A stretch of DNA of 64,000 nucleotides. Source: Oxytricha trifallax (Eukaryota; Ciliophora; Spirotrichea; Sporadotrichida; Oxytrichidae). The notes beneath the pieces are model-generated. The model was not told where the DNA came from and did no database searches. It was given only the letters and a program-made list of their open reading frames with translations. Position numbers and translations under genes: made by a program. Position 1 is the first letter of the stretch. Each line of letters starts with the position of its first letter. The stretch spans positions 1 to 64,000 of the forward strand of contig ARYC01003167.1 of the NCBI GenBank assembly GCA_000711775.1. The letters are read 5' to 3'. Shown here piece by piece: positions 34,200 through 46,930 of this stretch.

Positions 34200-34665
34200 T
34201 CGCTGCTTTACTATAACAACGAGGTCATTACTATTGATGAAGAGCTTTTGAAAGTTCAATGCTCTTTTAACCTCTTCTTCTTCATTTGCTCTTCGTTTTC
34301 TCTTTGATGTCTGCTTAATCAAACGAGCTGACCACCCCTTATGAACTGAAGGGATTTAAATAGCAAATATTATTACCACTGAAATTGAGTGAATTGTTCA
34401 AAGCATCCGTAAGCTCCGGCCTCATGTGGACCAATTGGTTTTAGGACTAGTCAAGCTTCTGTCGCCTCTTAAATTTTGCATCAAGTATCATTTGATTCAC
34501 TCCTTACTTATCAAGACAGAGAAGGACATCACATATCCACTTTTTATCGAGGTGGAGCCGATCACATTGGTCTGGGAGATATCTGACCAAACTGGATTTT
34601 TCTTTTGCATAATCTAAAAGGTCATCTGCTGTAAGACCTTCAATTTGAGGGACAGCTGCTTTCAT
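34200..34665 (-). pseudogene. TBE-associated basic protein, second copy
   Basis: It starts at ATG 34,665 (MKAAVPQIEG). VPQIEGLTADDLLDYAKEK and VHMRPELTDALNN match the gene at 6.3-7.1 kb in order and spacing, followed by a KRKRRANEEEEVKRAL basic-acidic block in a shifted frame. Location minus-strand, upstream of and divergent from the transposase, is also the same. This supports a conserved fourth TBE gene in this lineage. The copy is broken. Confidence 0.6.
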
Positions 34666-34974
34666 TATTTCTGACCTCTTCAAGTACTATATTAGTTGAA
34701 TCTCATTTGAGCTTACCTTTTTTACTCCAGTAATTATGCTTTTAAAAAAGTAAATGTTTGAACAATTTATCTTGGGAAGGTAAGCCACACTCTTTAGTAA
34801 TAAAGTCGAAGCGCTCTTTCTTGCTGCCTATTTTTTCTTTTACACTTAGTTTACATTAATAGCTTAAAGCGAATTCTCCATTCTACATTAACCTCTTAAT
34901 CAATATTAATATTTCTACCTTGTCTTTTTTGAAGAAATTTTCTGCAAATATTAATTTATTAATTATTAATATTA

Positions 34975-35392
34975 TAGGAATACATTTGATTTGGGAAAAT
35001 TATTAATAAATTAATTAATTACATTTAAAATTCGTGGCAGTTAACTGTGTTGAAACCTAGACAATATGGTACTTGTTTGATAGAGAATCAAAATCAGCTG
35101 GACTTTACTATTGGCGGTACCCCTCTATCGCATCCCTGGAGCGAGATAAATCGAATTTAATTTTGGCATTAAAATCAGCTTAACAAATCACCCAAAAATA
35201 AAATCGATTTATCTAGCTCCAGGGATACGATAGAGGGGTACCGCCAGTAGCAAAGTCCAGCTAATTTTTAATTCTCTATCGAATGAGCCCTAAATCGTTT
35301 AAATTGGCCAACTTTAACTGCCAAGATTTTGATATATTAATAATTCAATTATAAATAATTTCCCAACTTTGAATGTATTCCTACAATACTTA
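34975..35392. repeat. foldback family A, copy 2
   Basis: The arms, about 34,975-35,160 and 35,195-35,392, contain CAGCTGGACTTTACTATTGG, GGTACCCCTCTATCGCATCC and GATAAATCGAATTTAATT. The layout is as in copy 1 at 30.7 kb, but many bases differ and the differences are mirrored in both arms. A further GGAATACATT-type end follows at about 35,395-35,425. It is inserted between the basic gene and the transposase of the decayed TBE. Confidence 0.75.
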
Positions 35393-35579
35393 TTTATTTT
35401 CCCAAATCGAATGTATTCCTACAATAATAAACTTCCTAACTAATTTAGGTAAATATGTCCTTGCTTATTTACTTATTATAGAGATTAAGCCTTCTCTCCA
35501 CAAGGGAAATAATTTCTGTCTAAAAAATTTTATTCTATTTAATATGGAACTGAGGTAACAAGATTTACGTTAATACTTT

Positions 35580-36650
35580 CAAACGCAGGATAAAAAATCC
35601 GAAAACTTAGGTTAGGAGGTTGGAGAGGAGGATTTACTGACCATAGCTTCACAAGACAATTTTAATCGAGATGTCACATCGAAATCAACAGTATTGCAAA
35701 CTGGAACTCCCTTAAACTCAGAGGATATTACATTGACGACTACCATCATAGCATGATTGAGTCTTAAACTGAACTTAAATTTCCAAATCAATAGTCTGAC
35801 ATTAACACCTTATTGTTAATTGATCCCAACTAGACGAGTCAAAATGATTATCAATAAAGCTTAGAGAAGTTTGGAGAATTGATCAGTTAATAAGGTAAAG
35901 AAGCGCCGACGTATTCCACGTTGCCTCCATAAATTTCTAATCTCTTATTTGACTGAAAAAGCCAAGTTCCCTTCCATAGAGTAGCTGAAGAATCTTTTAT
36001 TCAAAAGGTTTAAGATTAAAATCTCAAGAGTGTGGCTCGCTGCACAGGTGAAGAAATAATTAAATCTCAGTTATACGAAAGTATACAATTTAGATACAAG
36101 GTCAAATCTTTTGAAGTAGAAGCTTCTGATAGTTTTCTACCAAAGCTTTTGTAGAGTAACTTTAATCAGGGAAAACAATCATTAACATAGACGAAAGCAG
36201 CTTATAGCAATTTAATAATTCTCGAATTTCTTGGGGTTACTGAGGAAAGAAAACATTTTGTTTGCGTCTGATTCGCATTAATAAGGTCAGTATAATTGCA
36301 GCTGTTTCTAATCTTGGTGGAGTGTTTTTCACCGTCAACTCTTGTAGGAACAACAGTAGAACCTTAATTTAGTTTGTTTATAGACTTTTCTAGCATCTTG
36401 ACCAAGTAAACAGTAATTAGAGGGATAGTACAGTAATAATGCTTGATTATGCAACATATCACCGCTGTAGAATTACAATTTCAACATTGAACGCCTTTAG
36501 AGTCCCAGTTATGCTTTAGGTCCCTACCAATTTGATTAAGCGCTAATTGAAAAACATTTTGCTTTTGTTAAAAAGAATCTTGTCTTTCCAGATGGGGAGG
36601 TTGATCAAGGAAAGTAAGGACTTTCTCGTTTGTATTTATTTTCATGTAGG
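35580..36650 (+). pseudogene. TBE transposase, decayed copy
   Basis: The catalytic core is recognisable: INIDESSLQQF then SWGY (first aspartate), VIMLDYATYHRC (second aspartate), and in a shifted frame PYQFDQALIEKHFAFVKKNL (glutamate). The order and local context match the DD34E transposase at 7.85-8.97 kb, with the DNA-binding half upstream (KVKKRRRIPRCLHKFLISYL). There is an in-frame TGA after SWGY and at least one frame change, so it is a pseudogene. It belongs with the basic-gene copy at 34.2-34.67 kb. Confidence 0.75.
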
Positions 36651-36779
36651 TCAAGAGAAAATTTGATTCTTAAAGTAGCCAGTATTATCTCAAAGCTCAA
36701 CTTCTCTTGGGTGGCCAAATCATTATTTATTTCTTTGTCTCACGTCCCTAAGTATGTTTTGATGCAGGACATTTTTTAA

Positions 36780-38580
36780 ATCTCCACCTCTTACTACACA
36801 AAGTAAATTTTTATTTGGTATCAAAGTAAAATGCATTAATTAAAAAACTGCTTATTTATAATTTAGACTTAATTTTACAATAACTCTTAGTAGGTAAAAG
36901 TTTTTTTAATTTCTTTAACTTCAATTTTAAAACTAAAATTTTTAAATATTAGTGATTACTTACTTTGGGATTAATAAACTTAAAGCTATTTTTCATGTAT
37001 TTTATACTTTCAAGCCAAAATTGAAATAATCTTATGTTATTGTTGAATATTTAATAATTTTTTATTCATGGTATTTCAATTGAAATCACATTTGCCTAAA
37101 AGCTAATATTAATTTATTATAATTCATTACATAACGAAATCTTAAACAGTAAACTTAATTATTTTATTTAAACTGACTAATTTTTTGCATGATAAACCCA
37201 ACAGAATTGTTATAGCTTTTTAGTAAACAATTTAAAATCCAATACATAAATTCCCCTCTAAAATCTTTGAACTAAATGAATATAATTTCTATTAAAATTT
37301 TGTTAATTCTGTAGGCAAAAGCTAGAAGCCCCATGATTTAAATTTAGTCAACAATCAAATGTTGACTAATATAATTAGTTTAAATTACGAAAATTAAATA
37401 ATAAATCATTCAGTTTTTTTATAAAACAAAACAATAGCAATTGAAATTAAACATTTTTTAAATTTTGACTTACCAAGAGTCACTTATTAAAAGTTAAAGC
37501 GATTGTGATTAAAAGAATATTTCTACGTTTCAAGAGTTACATAAAGTATAGACTATTTATTTTTTATTAATAAAAATTTAAATCTTACTTAAAAAACTTT
37601 CTAATACATAGCAATTTACCCTAGGTAATTTTGTTAAGCTAAAGCTAATTTTTTGATAATCAACAGCTGTTTGAATTAATTTTATATTTTCCAATGTACT
37701 ATTACCCAAAACCAGTTTGATTTCTACAAATTTTGCACGAGTGTTCCGTGCCTCATAGTTATTTGAAAATTTGGAATTTGAATTAGCATTGGGCTAAAAT
37801 ATTAATTTTTTTTTTTTACAAAATTCCACTGAAAACCACCATAGATGGAAACAGAGTTGCAAACAATCTCTTGATCAGTGGAATACCCAGTAGCAATAAG
37901 ACAAAACAGCTAGAAACAGCTTGTGGGGTCGAGATTACTCGTATAATTTAATTTTGAGATCTGTGGCTAGTAATTCGAATTTCTTAAATAATAATAACTA
38001 ATAATTAAATCCAAAGAAACTTCCCAAATATTTCATTTCTCGTTAAATTTTAAAGTCTCCTTGATAGTTAAATGCTGTCTAATAAAAATATTGAATTAAA
38101 AATATAATAAATCTTACTTTTTATAGTTTTTAGTACTTTAATTGATATTTTTATTTACCAAAATATATATCATAAATAAAATGTTTATAACACCCAAGTT
38201 TTTTAATCATTATTTTGTCTAATTTAATTAACAGATTTATGAACTTGGGAAATAATTGAATATTTAAAAACTATCTTACAAAACTCATTACATACACTCT
38301 GTTAATTCAAATTCTATATAAATAAAAATTTTCTATATTAAAATAATTAAGGCTTAAATTATTAACATAAATAATAAACAAATGGATAGCTAATTTCTTA
38401 GCTTTATTGATATATGCTTAAGATCAATTGATGAGAAGGGCCATTTCAAAATTGTTAAGTTTATTGACGATTAAGTTTAATTCTAAAACCATGATTTAAA
38501 GTTTACCTTCAACTGGCATATAGTACTTGAATTTAGTTTAAAATAAGCCAGAAAAATCAAATCAGTAATTAATGAGAAAG
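36780..38580. other. AT-rich region with one coding-like island
   Basis: Very AT-rich and largely featureless, with a T run near 37,808. The exception is the GC-richer island at 37,817-37,957, listed separately. Confidence 0.5.
37817..37957 (+). CDS. isolated 46-codon coding-like island
   Basis: A sharply GC-richer island within AT-rich DNA, open under the ciliate code to TGA 37,955-37,957. It reads as ordinary protein (TTIDGNRVANNLLISG, then SNKTKQLETACGVEITRII). There is no start codon and no neighbour. It could be a last macronuclear-destined segment of a dispersed gene, or a captured exon. Family not recognised. Confidence 0.35.
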
Positions 38581-38585
38581 ACATT

Positions 38586-38740
38586 TAAAACCCCAAAACC
38601 CTTTCCGTAGTTTGATTGAGTTTTTATTTATAAAGTAGACTATTAAGGCATAATATATTAGGGTTTTAATACGGTTTATGTAAGGGTTAATAGCTTAAAT
38701 ATTAGTAATTTAATTGAGTATATGCGAGGTTTGGGATCAG
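38586..38740 (+). repeat. lone TBE-type left end
   Basis: TAAAACCCCAAAACCC starts at 38,586, after ATT at 38,583-38,585, and is followed by TTTGATTGAGTTTTTATTTA and two AGGGTT words. No inverted partner was found. The zinc-finger/kinase fragment at 46.4-48.1 kb has the orientation expected for this end, so the 7-kb unit between them may be nested in this TBE. Confidence 0.65.
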
Positions 38741-38911
38741 TTTATGACAGTGAGTATATAGTTTTACTGTTTAATTTGTGATATGGTTGTAATTATTATA
38801 GTGATCAACTCAAACCTATTCTCAATTACACTTCTATAGCAAGACTGCTCCATAAATCTCCTGCTACTGTTAGGTCTCACTGTCTGTTATCATTAAATTT
38901 GAAATGAGAAT

Positions 38912-39561
38912 AGAAAATCTCTCAAGGAAAAAATTTTAGAAAATAAGTTGAATTTTTTATTAATGTAGATTGATGAATATATAAATTTGATTAAAATCAT
39001 AAAAAGTACAAGTAAGAGCAAATACAAGCATTATTAATAAAATACATTCAAAATGGAGAAAATGCAAAATAAAAATACAAAACTAATCTTTTAAATATAT
39101 AACAGCCACTAATTAGAGAAGTAATCAGATAAAATTATACCCCTATATAGTTAACTGCCTTATTTATTAAATATCGTTATTAAAGAGACCTATTACTTAA
39201 ACTGTAATTAATTAAACATGTTGTCATTAAATACAATTATTTTTAGTCATTTCTCCATTTCAATTCTTTTCTAGCGCAGTGTTCAAAGTTGTTGCAGTAG
39301 CCATTGCTAAAAGATATTTTAACTCTATCTTCAGGGTATCTTCTTCGGCATTATTAACAAAACCCATATTTCTCTCTAATTTATTGTAAATCAAGTTGAT
39401 CTTTCACTCTGAACATTATAATTAAAGCAAAAATTGGGATACCAAGACCCCACAAAAATATAGAGGGAATTGCTATAAACGAAGTGTCACTATCCTCAAT
39501 AAACCACTTCCATGTCATTCATAACTTTATTCTCCCCATCTATTTCTTTTCACTTGAAGTC
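38912..39561 (-). repeat. left arm of 7-kb inverted unit
   Basis: About 650 bp, almost identical in inverse to 45,312-45,957. The inner ~320 bp read as the last exon of a surface-protein gene; the outer ~300 bp are AT-rich 3' flank. The mirrored copies differ at only a few positions by eye, mainly in the outer part. Confidence 0.85.
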
Positions 39562-40560
39562 ATAGAACATAAGCTGAATGATACTTGGATGTACCAAGAA
39601 TAGTACAATTACTGTACTTGCTTTGATTTTACCCTTTACTTTGTATTTTTGATAAATTTACACTTCTGTAGATTTGTTTAGATTATTCTTTTTACCTTCT
39701 TTTTGTGACAATTCACTTAATTAAGTACCATCCAACAAAGCAGAATAAGACCATTATAAAAGTTAAAAGTGCAATCATTATCATTTTTTATAAGAATTTT
39801 CTAACTTATGTATTTTCTCATAAATTATAGATCGTTTCAATATGTTATGGTAATTTGGTTTGTAAGACAGTACTTCTTTTTCAATGACTTTGATAGTGCT
39901 GTAAAATTGAATTCTCTAATCTAAAAAGCAATCCAAACTGAATATTTGTGTGCTCACAATAACAATTTATTTGTTTCCCTTTTCCTGTAAAGAATTCTAA
40001 AGTCTGCTCTGACCATTCAAAGTCAAAAGATGCTGTCATCATGACTAGTTGGAAGTGATTTAGCAAGATCTTCATAAAAATATAGGTGATGTTACTCTTT
40101 TTTTAATGCTCCTTAAAGTAGGAATCTTATCAGGAAGATTATATGCAAAATTAGGGCGATAATAATGAAGATTAATCGAACAATGTTTATAGTGTTATCT
40201 GGGCACTAACCGCAAATTATTTTCTCCAGTCCTTGAATATCCAACTATGCAATCATTGCAAATAACTCCATAGTACCCTTGAGAATAATCTCCAATGGGA
40301 TTATTATTAGGTTCTACCATACCTAAACATGCTAGTTGATATGAACACTATACAATAGTAAATGTGACATTGCTCTTTCTCCAATACCCATGTTAAGGTC
40401 CAAAGATAGCACTACCCAAGCAAAAAGCTTTGTAAGTTAGGTAATCTTCACATTCATCGAGACTTTTTTGTTTTTGTATAAGAAAACTTATGACTTTTTA
40501 GTATTTCTCCCCATTATCATCATTTAGCAATACACTGTCCTTATTAGGAAATATTAGCAG
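39240..40560 (-). CDS. ciliate multi-pass cysteine-rich surface protein, 3' part
   Basis: The minus-strand coding segments contain a cysteine-rich juxtamembrane region (SLDECEDYLTYKAFCLGSA; GYYGVICNDCIVGYSRTGE), then ILLNHFQLVMMTASFDFEW, a typical start of the C-terminal transmembrane domain of large ciliate adhesin-like proteins. The last part lies in the inverted arm and reads IPSIFLWGLGIPIFALIIM, then REKYGF. TAA/TAG are glutamine. It is divergent from the larger paralogue on the plus strand and shares its 3' end. The N-terminal extracellular repeats are not found, so this is a partial gene. It is interrupted several times in frame, by introns, eliminated segments or decay. Confidence 0.6.
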
Positions 40561-40599
40561 TTGTTGTTTTATTAGTTCTTAAGGTCAAATTTAATTCAA

Positions 40600-43500
40600 A
40601 CTAGAGTCCTAAACATTTGATAATGTGTGGATTACTGACAAAGAAAATTCTTTTAAACAGGCAACTCCCAAGCTTTAATTATTTTCTTTCAAGAATATTA
40701 TGGTACACTTGATATTGGATCTAAAAGTGGTTATAATACATTTTAAAACATAGTAGGAATGATAAATGAGAATACAATTCAAAAATATAATTGGAGATTA
40801 AGCGATTCATATAGCTTAATTGGAAATAATTACCCCTTAGTTGGACTAGGCTAAATTTTTTCAATACTTACCCATCAAGCAATAACTTTCTTAGATATAA
40901 TCTCAATAAACTAATTTTTCAAAAAATCTTTGTCAACTATTCAAGTGCGTATTAAGTATTTTACTCTGATTTATAAACATAAATCCTTCAATTAACTAAT
41001 TGCAAATTTAAGGATAGTTATGGAGTTTATACTAATAATTTGTATCTTTAAGATAATATGTTATAGTAGCTTATTGTACAAAATTCCTCATTCACAACTA
41101 CCGAAAATATTGAATAATTTGATATGATAAAGAATACTATATTGGAAGATCCTGAGTAAGAGCTAATGTACAGAACTTCAACTAAGGTGCCTATGATTAT
41201 TGGCAGCAACGCAACTATGAGTTTTTCAAACAATAAAGTGCAAAATTCTAATGGTTATTTCTATGCATGTTTTTTTAGTATCACTAAAATTTATTTGACG
41301 TCATTCAAAAAACAGTGTTTGATGGTATATTAATTATCATTTATAATAACTTTTATAGATATAAGTTCATACACAGGGGTAGTTCTAGTTGTTGAAAGAC
41401 ATAGTACTCTAGAAATATCTGGTGCACATTTACTTACTACTTAGAATACTTAGGTGATACTCTAACTGCTTCAGAATACGCAATATTGGCAATATCCAAC
41501 TCAAAGTTTAGAAATAACTTTGCTTATAAATATGGAATGGAAAGATTTGGAACTTTTGTAAATTTTTACATTTCGGATTCACTTTTCTCATTCAACAGTG
41601 CCATTAATCAAGGGTCAGTTTTAGGGGCAATCGAAACTAATTAAGGATCCATTTAAAATTGTATCTTCAGATCCAATTTTAATAGAGATAAAGTATCAGG
41701 TATAGCCTCTCTATATTTTCTAGATTCCGAACAGATTAGAATCGAGAAAAGTCAATTCATAGATAATTATTGCTTTAATTTTACTTTAGGAATTATCTCA
41801 GCTTTATCAAATTAACAATATCTGATAGTACCTTTGAAAACGCAAATCAATAATATATCATTGTGAATTAAGAGTATTTCGGAAATTTCTTGTACATTAC
41901 TTCTACTTCGGAAGTCAGAGCAAATAGAACTAAATTCATTCAGGGTCATGAATAGGATGGAGGAGCAATTTATCTGGTTGATTAATCAAGTTTATTTATA
42001 AGTAATAGCACATTATGGAAGAACTCAGCATAGAGGGGTTTAGCAATTTATAGTTCATCGTTTGACATGCTCGAATTTTAAATAGCAGTTATTTCCTAAA
42101 TAATAGTGGTTCATAATCTGGGTCCTCGTTATACTCAATGAACTCAGATGACCACTTATATATCAATTTTACTTTTATCAGCGACTATAATAACTCAATA
42201 AATTTGTTTCTTGACACTGATTAAAAATTACATTTCAATCATACAATAATAGATGGAACACCTGATATTGAGTAAAAAGACCCTGAAGTATTGCTAAGGA
42301 ATGTTATCGGTGCAATTATATATAAAACCCCCCAAAAAATATACTGACTTTCACAAGTGGGGTATATTTATCTGTATTTCATGATTACACTCTCATAGAA
42401 TTTGAATCAATCAAATTAATTTCCTCGGAGGAAATCTACAAGATTTAAATTATAAATTCTAACTTTCAAAACTACTGCTCTGTGCAAGGTGGCGCTATAT
42501 ATTTTGACAACGTATAAAGTGTAAATATAGGTCAAAATAGTATTTTTGTGAATAATTAGGCAAAATATCTCGAAGAAGGTCTCGAAGGAGCTATAAATTT
42601 TTATTGCATGTCTTGTACGAGAAGTTACTATGTTGATCAAAATACTTCATTGCCAGTTAACTTGTGTTCGCTCACTATAGAAAAAGCAACTTTTACAAAA
42701 AACACTTCAAATTACTGTGGAAGAGCGATCTGTTACAATTACTTTGAATCATCCATGGCTACCAATTTAAATTATTCAGGTAATACGGCTATAGTGTATG
42801 GAAATAATATAGCATGCTTTGCTTTTTATCTGACTTAGCTAAACCAAGAATTATACTCTTACCTTAAAGTTGATCTCTCTGATTCGACTCAGAATAGAAT
42901 AGAATGCTTAAATCTAATGATTAAAAAAGAATGCTTTAAAATTCAACTAACTCCCAATTATTGTAAAATTTGTTCTGAATAAAACTAATTACAACTCCAA
43001 CTATAACAGTAAACTCTCAAATGTCTAAAGCTGCGGCTCTTCCAAACCTCTTTATTTCGCTATAGTTGATAAATTTGGTTATGTGGTATACTCCGATTCT
43101 TAAAGCAAAGTAAATGTGAGTGTTAGAAGCTCACTTAATTACACAGAGCTCGAGCAGGCTAAATATTTTTAGAGTTCCATAAGCTCAGAGAGTCAGTTCT
43201 CTTTGAAAAATGGTATTGCAGAGATAAAAGTTTTGACTATAGTTAGATTGCCTTATTCAACTTCTTGTAAGATTTATCTGAAAAGTTTATGTATATTTCT
43301 AGATGTGCAATTTTCAACAGATGTTATCCCAGAAACTTATCCAGCGATTCATAATTTATATGAAAATTCAACCTTTCTCAATGACTTTAAATTACAGTCT
43401 ATTAATAGAGTGTTAATAAGGTGATGAGTATTTAAGTTCAGTTAAGTGAGTTAGTTTAATGCAAAGCTGGAGATTTATTTTTTGGATAGCCATAGTAAAA

Positions 43501-45660
43501 TTACAGCATGCAAAGATTGCGATAAAACTAAATCTTATTGTGATGGTGGTGTTGATATTTATCCAAAGTCTGGATATTGGAGAAGCAGTTTGTAATCTGA
43601 CAACTCTATCAAATGTAGGAATGATATCGCATGTTTGTTAGTTTATTTTATAATTAAGTATTCTTATAGAGCTCAAAATGGATTGTAAAATAATAAACTA
43701 GATGCATGCTGTGACTATTTTAAGGTGATTTATGTGTATATTGCCAAGTAGGCTATTTTAGAATAGGTCTAGTTTATGAATGCTCAAAGTGCCCAGAGTA
43801 GTATCTTAACATCATGAGATTAATTTGCTAAGCAATTGTCATAATTTTCGTACTTGTTCTACTAATTAGATCAACTTTTAAAGACACAGCACAAAATAAA
43901 AATTACGTATCTGTCTAGTTCAGAATTCTAATGAATCATTTTTAACTATTGGTATTTACTTCCTCTTTCAATTTGCAATGGCTTGACTAGCTTCAATCAT
44001 TTTTCAATTCTACAAAACCTGTTTCAGAAGTATCAACCTAATTCATATTGATTGATTACTTTTAAGACATGAGGAAGAACAATTTGGATACTTCAAGTGT
44101 TAGATCTATTCTTTGGAAAACCTTAATATTGGCAGTAATCCCCTTAATAATTCTGATTATTTGCAACATTTCAAGGAAATTAATAAATTTAATTCAAAAA
44201 TTATCAAGAAAATCAGAGATCTATAAAAGTATGCAAATTCTAATTCAAACTTAAGACCCACTTAATGATCTAAATTAAAGCAATCAAAATAGCACTATTA
44301 ATAAAATAAATGTAAAAACATTTAAAAGGCATCTCTCACTTGAGACAAGACTCAATCTTAGAAATCACTCAAGAGGAATAAATTGGATTCGAGAATATTA
44401 TGGACGACAATTAAACTCAATTTTAACAACATGACTATACTGAACGTGCTAGAAATTAAGTAAATAATCTTAAATTAGACCCATTGAATCTTTTGAGGAA
44501 CAAATAAAAATCGAATAACTTAAAGAAAAACGGGGCAATTCAATTTTAGGACATTCTTAATGAAATCAATGACGAAGAAACTTGTAAGTTTATTACATTT
44601 TATGTTTGAATCTCATTTATTTAGGTACAAAAGGTAAAATTGTCTCATCCATAATAGTTTTGATGTTTATGGTGCATCCAAACATAACTATCCAGATGTT
44701 TAACTAATTCAAGTAAGATTTATTGTACTCTTTAAAAAGTAATAGTTGTCAAGATATCGATGGCACAAAGAGACTTTATGTGGACCCAAAAATAGTTTCT
44801 TACACGAGTCATAATTATTACTTTTCATTATTAGTAATCTTACCTTCTATATTTGTTTGGAGTAAATCTTTGAATTACTAATTGATATCGATTTTATAGG
44901 TTTGGGAATTTCAACAATTTGCTTTAGTAAAGCTTATAAATTAAAGGCATTAACTAAACTTATTATCTGTCAAATAACAACTAGGTTTCTTGTAAAATGG
45001 TTATAAAAATCACTCTAATTATTGGGAGATTATAATAATGTACCGAAAAATTATCATAATATTTATTGTTGTTTTTCTTGGTGAACAAGGAAAAATTGTT
45101 CAAGTAAAACTAAATTTTCACATTTTTTACTTTAATTATAGGCACTAACAATCTTAATTTTTTTGATTTTGTGCATAGCTTTGAACTCAATCAAGCAACC
45201 GTTAAATAATCACAAATTGAACAGTTTGGAGTAAATGGTTCTAAAAAGCCCGCTGCTCAAACTGTATATTGTGTTATATTTACATTTCAAATGGCACGGT
45301 TTAGGGATATAAGACTCAAGTGAAAAGAAATAGATGGGGAGAATAAAGTTATGAATGACATGGAAGTGGTTTATTGAGGATAGTGACACTTCGTTTATAG
45401 CAATTCCCTCTATATTTTTGTGGGGTCTTGGTATCCCAATTTTTGCTTTAATTATAATGTTCAGAGTGAAAGATCAACTTGATTTACAATAAATTAGAGA
45501 GAAATATGGGTTTTGTTAATAATGCCGAAGAAGATACCCTGAAGATAGAGTTAAAATATCTTTTAGCAATGGCTACTGCAACAACTTTGAACACTGCGCT
45601 AGAAAAGAATTGAAATGGAGAAATGACTAAAAATAATTGTATTTAATGACAACATGTTTA
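40600..45660 (+). CDS. large beta-helix-repeat, cysteine-rich, multi-pass surface protein
   Basis: The plus-strand gene is read with TAA/TAG as glutamine. Segments 40,700-42,840 carry irregular parallel-beta-helix-type repeats (QDGGAIYLVD, VQGGAIYFDN, repeated S/N-x-F/I-x-N). Cysteine clusters follow at 42,940-43,820 (KECFKIQLTPNYCKICSE; DCDKTKSYCDGG; PKSGYWRSS; VYCQVGYF). The C-terminal multi-pass domain runs from about 43,810 (LICQAIVIIFVLVLLI; ILMNHFQLLVFTSSFNLQW; ILAVIPLIILII) through 45,050 (LPSIFVW; GFLQNGYKNHSNYWEIIIMY) to the inverted arm. Short GT..AG introns are plausible at 44,584-44,624 and about 45,105-45,142. This architecture is common in ciliate surface proteins; an adhesion or recognition role is an inference. 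Frame changes remain unexplained. Confidence 0.62.
44584..44624 (+). other. probable short intron in surface-protein gene
   Basis: GTAAGTTTATT at the start and TTATTTAG at the end, 41 bp, very AT-rich. It separates two protein-like segments, as is usual for small ciliate introns. Confidence 0.5.
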
Positions 45661-45957
45661 ATTAATTACAGTTTAAGTAATAGGTCTCTTTAATAACGAT
45701 ATTTAATAAATAAGGCAGTTAACTATATAGGGGTATAATTTTATCTGATTACTTCTCTAATTAGTGGCTGTTATATATTTAAAAGATTAGTTTTGTATTT
45801 TTATTTTGCATTTTCTCCATTTTGAATGTATTTTATTAATAATGCTTGTATTTGCTCTTACTTGTACTTTTTATGATTTTAATCAAATTTATATATTCAT
45901 CAATCTACATTAATAAAAAATTCAACTTATTTTTCAAAAATTTTTCCTTGAAAGATT
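45312..45957 (+). repeat. right arm of 7-kb inverted unit
   Basis: Inverse of 38,912-39,561. It contains the last coding segment of the plus-strand surface gene (IPSIFLWGLGIPIFAL) and about 300 bp of 3' flank. Confidence 0.85.
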
Positions 45958-46399
45958 TTTGAAATTTTAACAGCATCATATTGATTATCTCATCGATAAT
46001 AAGACACTTAAATATTGGGCTCATTTTTCTCTCGCCTAGACGGCTTTGATGTTTCATAGCCAATTTCCTGAGCTTCACATCTCTGCTTAATCTATAAAAA
46101 CAGAATGGAATATCTTACAAGACAATCAATCGCATTAAGAGAGTGATTGACTTCACAGTTTCGTTTTATAAGACTAATTTAAATTAAATATTTGATTGAA
46201 TGCAGGGGTCTTAAGAGCATAATATAAAGTTCATACACGCTGAACAAGCTGTATTTACATTCAATACCTTTATATCTAGGTCTTGGTACAAGAGGTACAG
46301 CAACATAGAAGTTTATGATTAAAAAGTTAATCTTTAAACTTATGCTATACTTGGTGGAATTAGTAAAGATAATGGCCTCGAGACTTTTGTTATCCACCC

Positions 46400-46930
46400 T
46401 AGGTCTTTAAAGGCTGACAATTATGGTGGTTATAGCTGAAAATTTACCTTGCTATACCAAATATCTATAGAGGTCCTCTTTACTTCGAAATTTTCCAATT
46501 AAATCTTGAGATTAAATTCTCTCATTGCATCATTCATAGACTCCATCTTGCTTCCTCTTTCTAGAAATGTTAATGAAATTTAAAATTATGGATATCCATT
46601 CTAAGTTTATTAAAATCTTACTATTAAATAGGGAGGACCTACTGAAGGCCACCCTTGAAAAGATATGTGGAGAAGCATTGAAAAACTTGCTTCAAGTTTC
46701 ACAGATTGATTTCAATTTTTATCAATCTATCTCCATTAAATTGCTCCTAATAATGTTTAATTATTTTAGGAGGTCCTCCAAATTAAATTCGAACTTGATT
46801 TGGAGTTAAATTTTAAGGTTTAAACTTAATTAGGAGGATATTAAATTTAAAAATGTATAATGACTTTACCTCCAAATTAATTTAAAGCTTGATTTGTGAG
46901 ACCTCCTAGAGAAACAAAACTTCTTTAGGA
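46400..46930 (-). repeat. TBE internal repeat and ESMNDAM fragment, inverted relative to copy 1
   Basis: The minus-strand reading MESMNDAMREFNLK (46,450-46,545) and the ~120-bp block at 46,620-46,760 match 3838-3950 and 3640-3760 of TBE copy 1 in inverse. TTAGGAG words follow to 46,930. The order is that of an inverted TBE copy. Confidence 0.55.

Noticed and set aside
39881-41233. Minus-strand open stretch 41,048-41,233 opposite the surface gene
   Set aside because: It is a hydrophobic complement of the plus-strand repeat region and has no continuation in frame.
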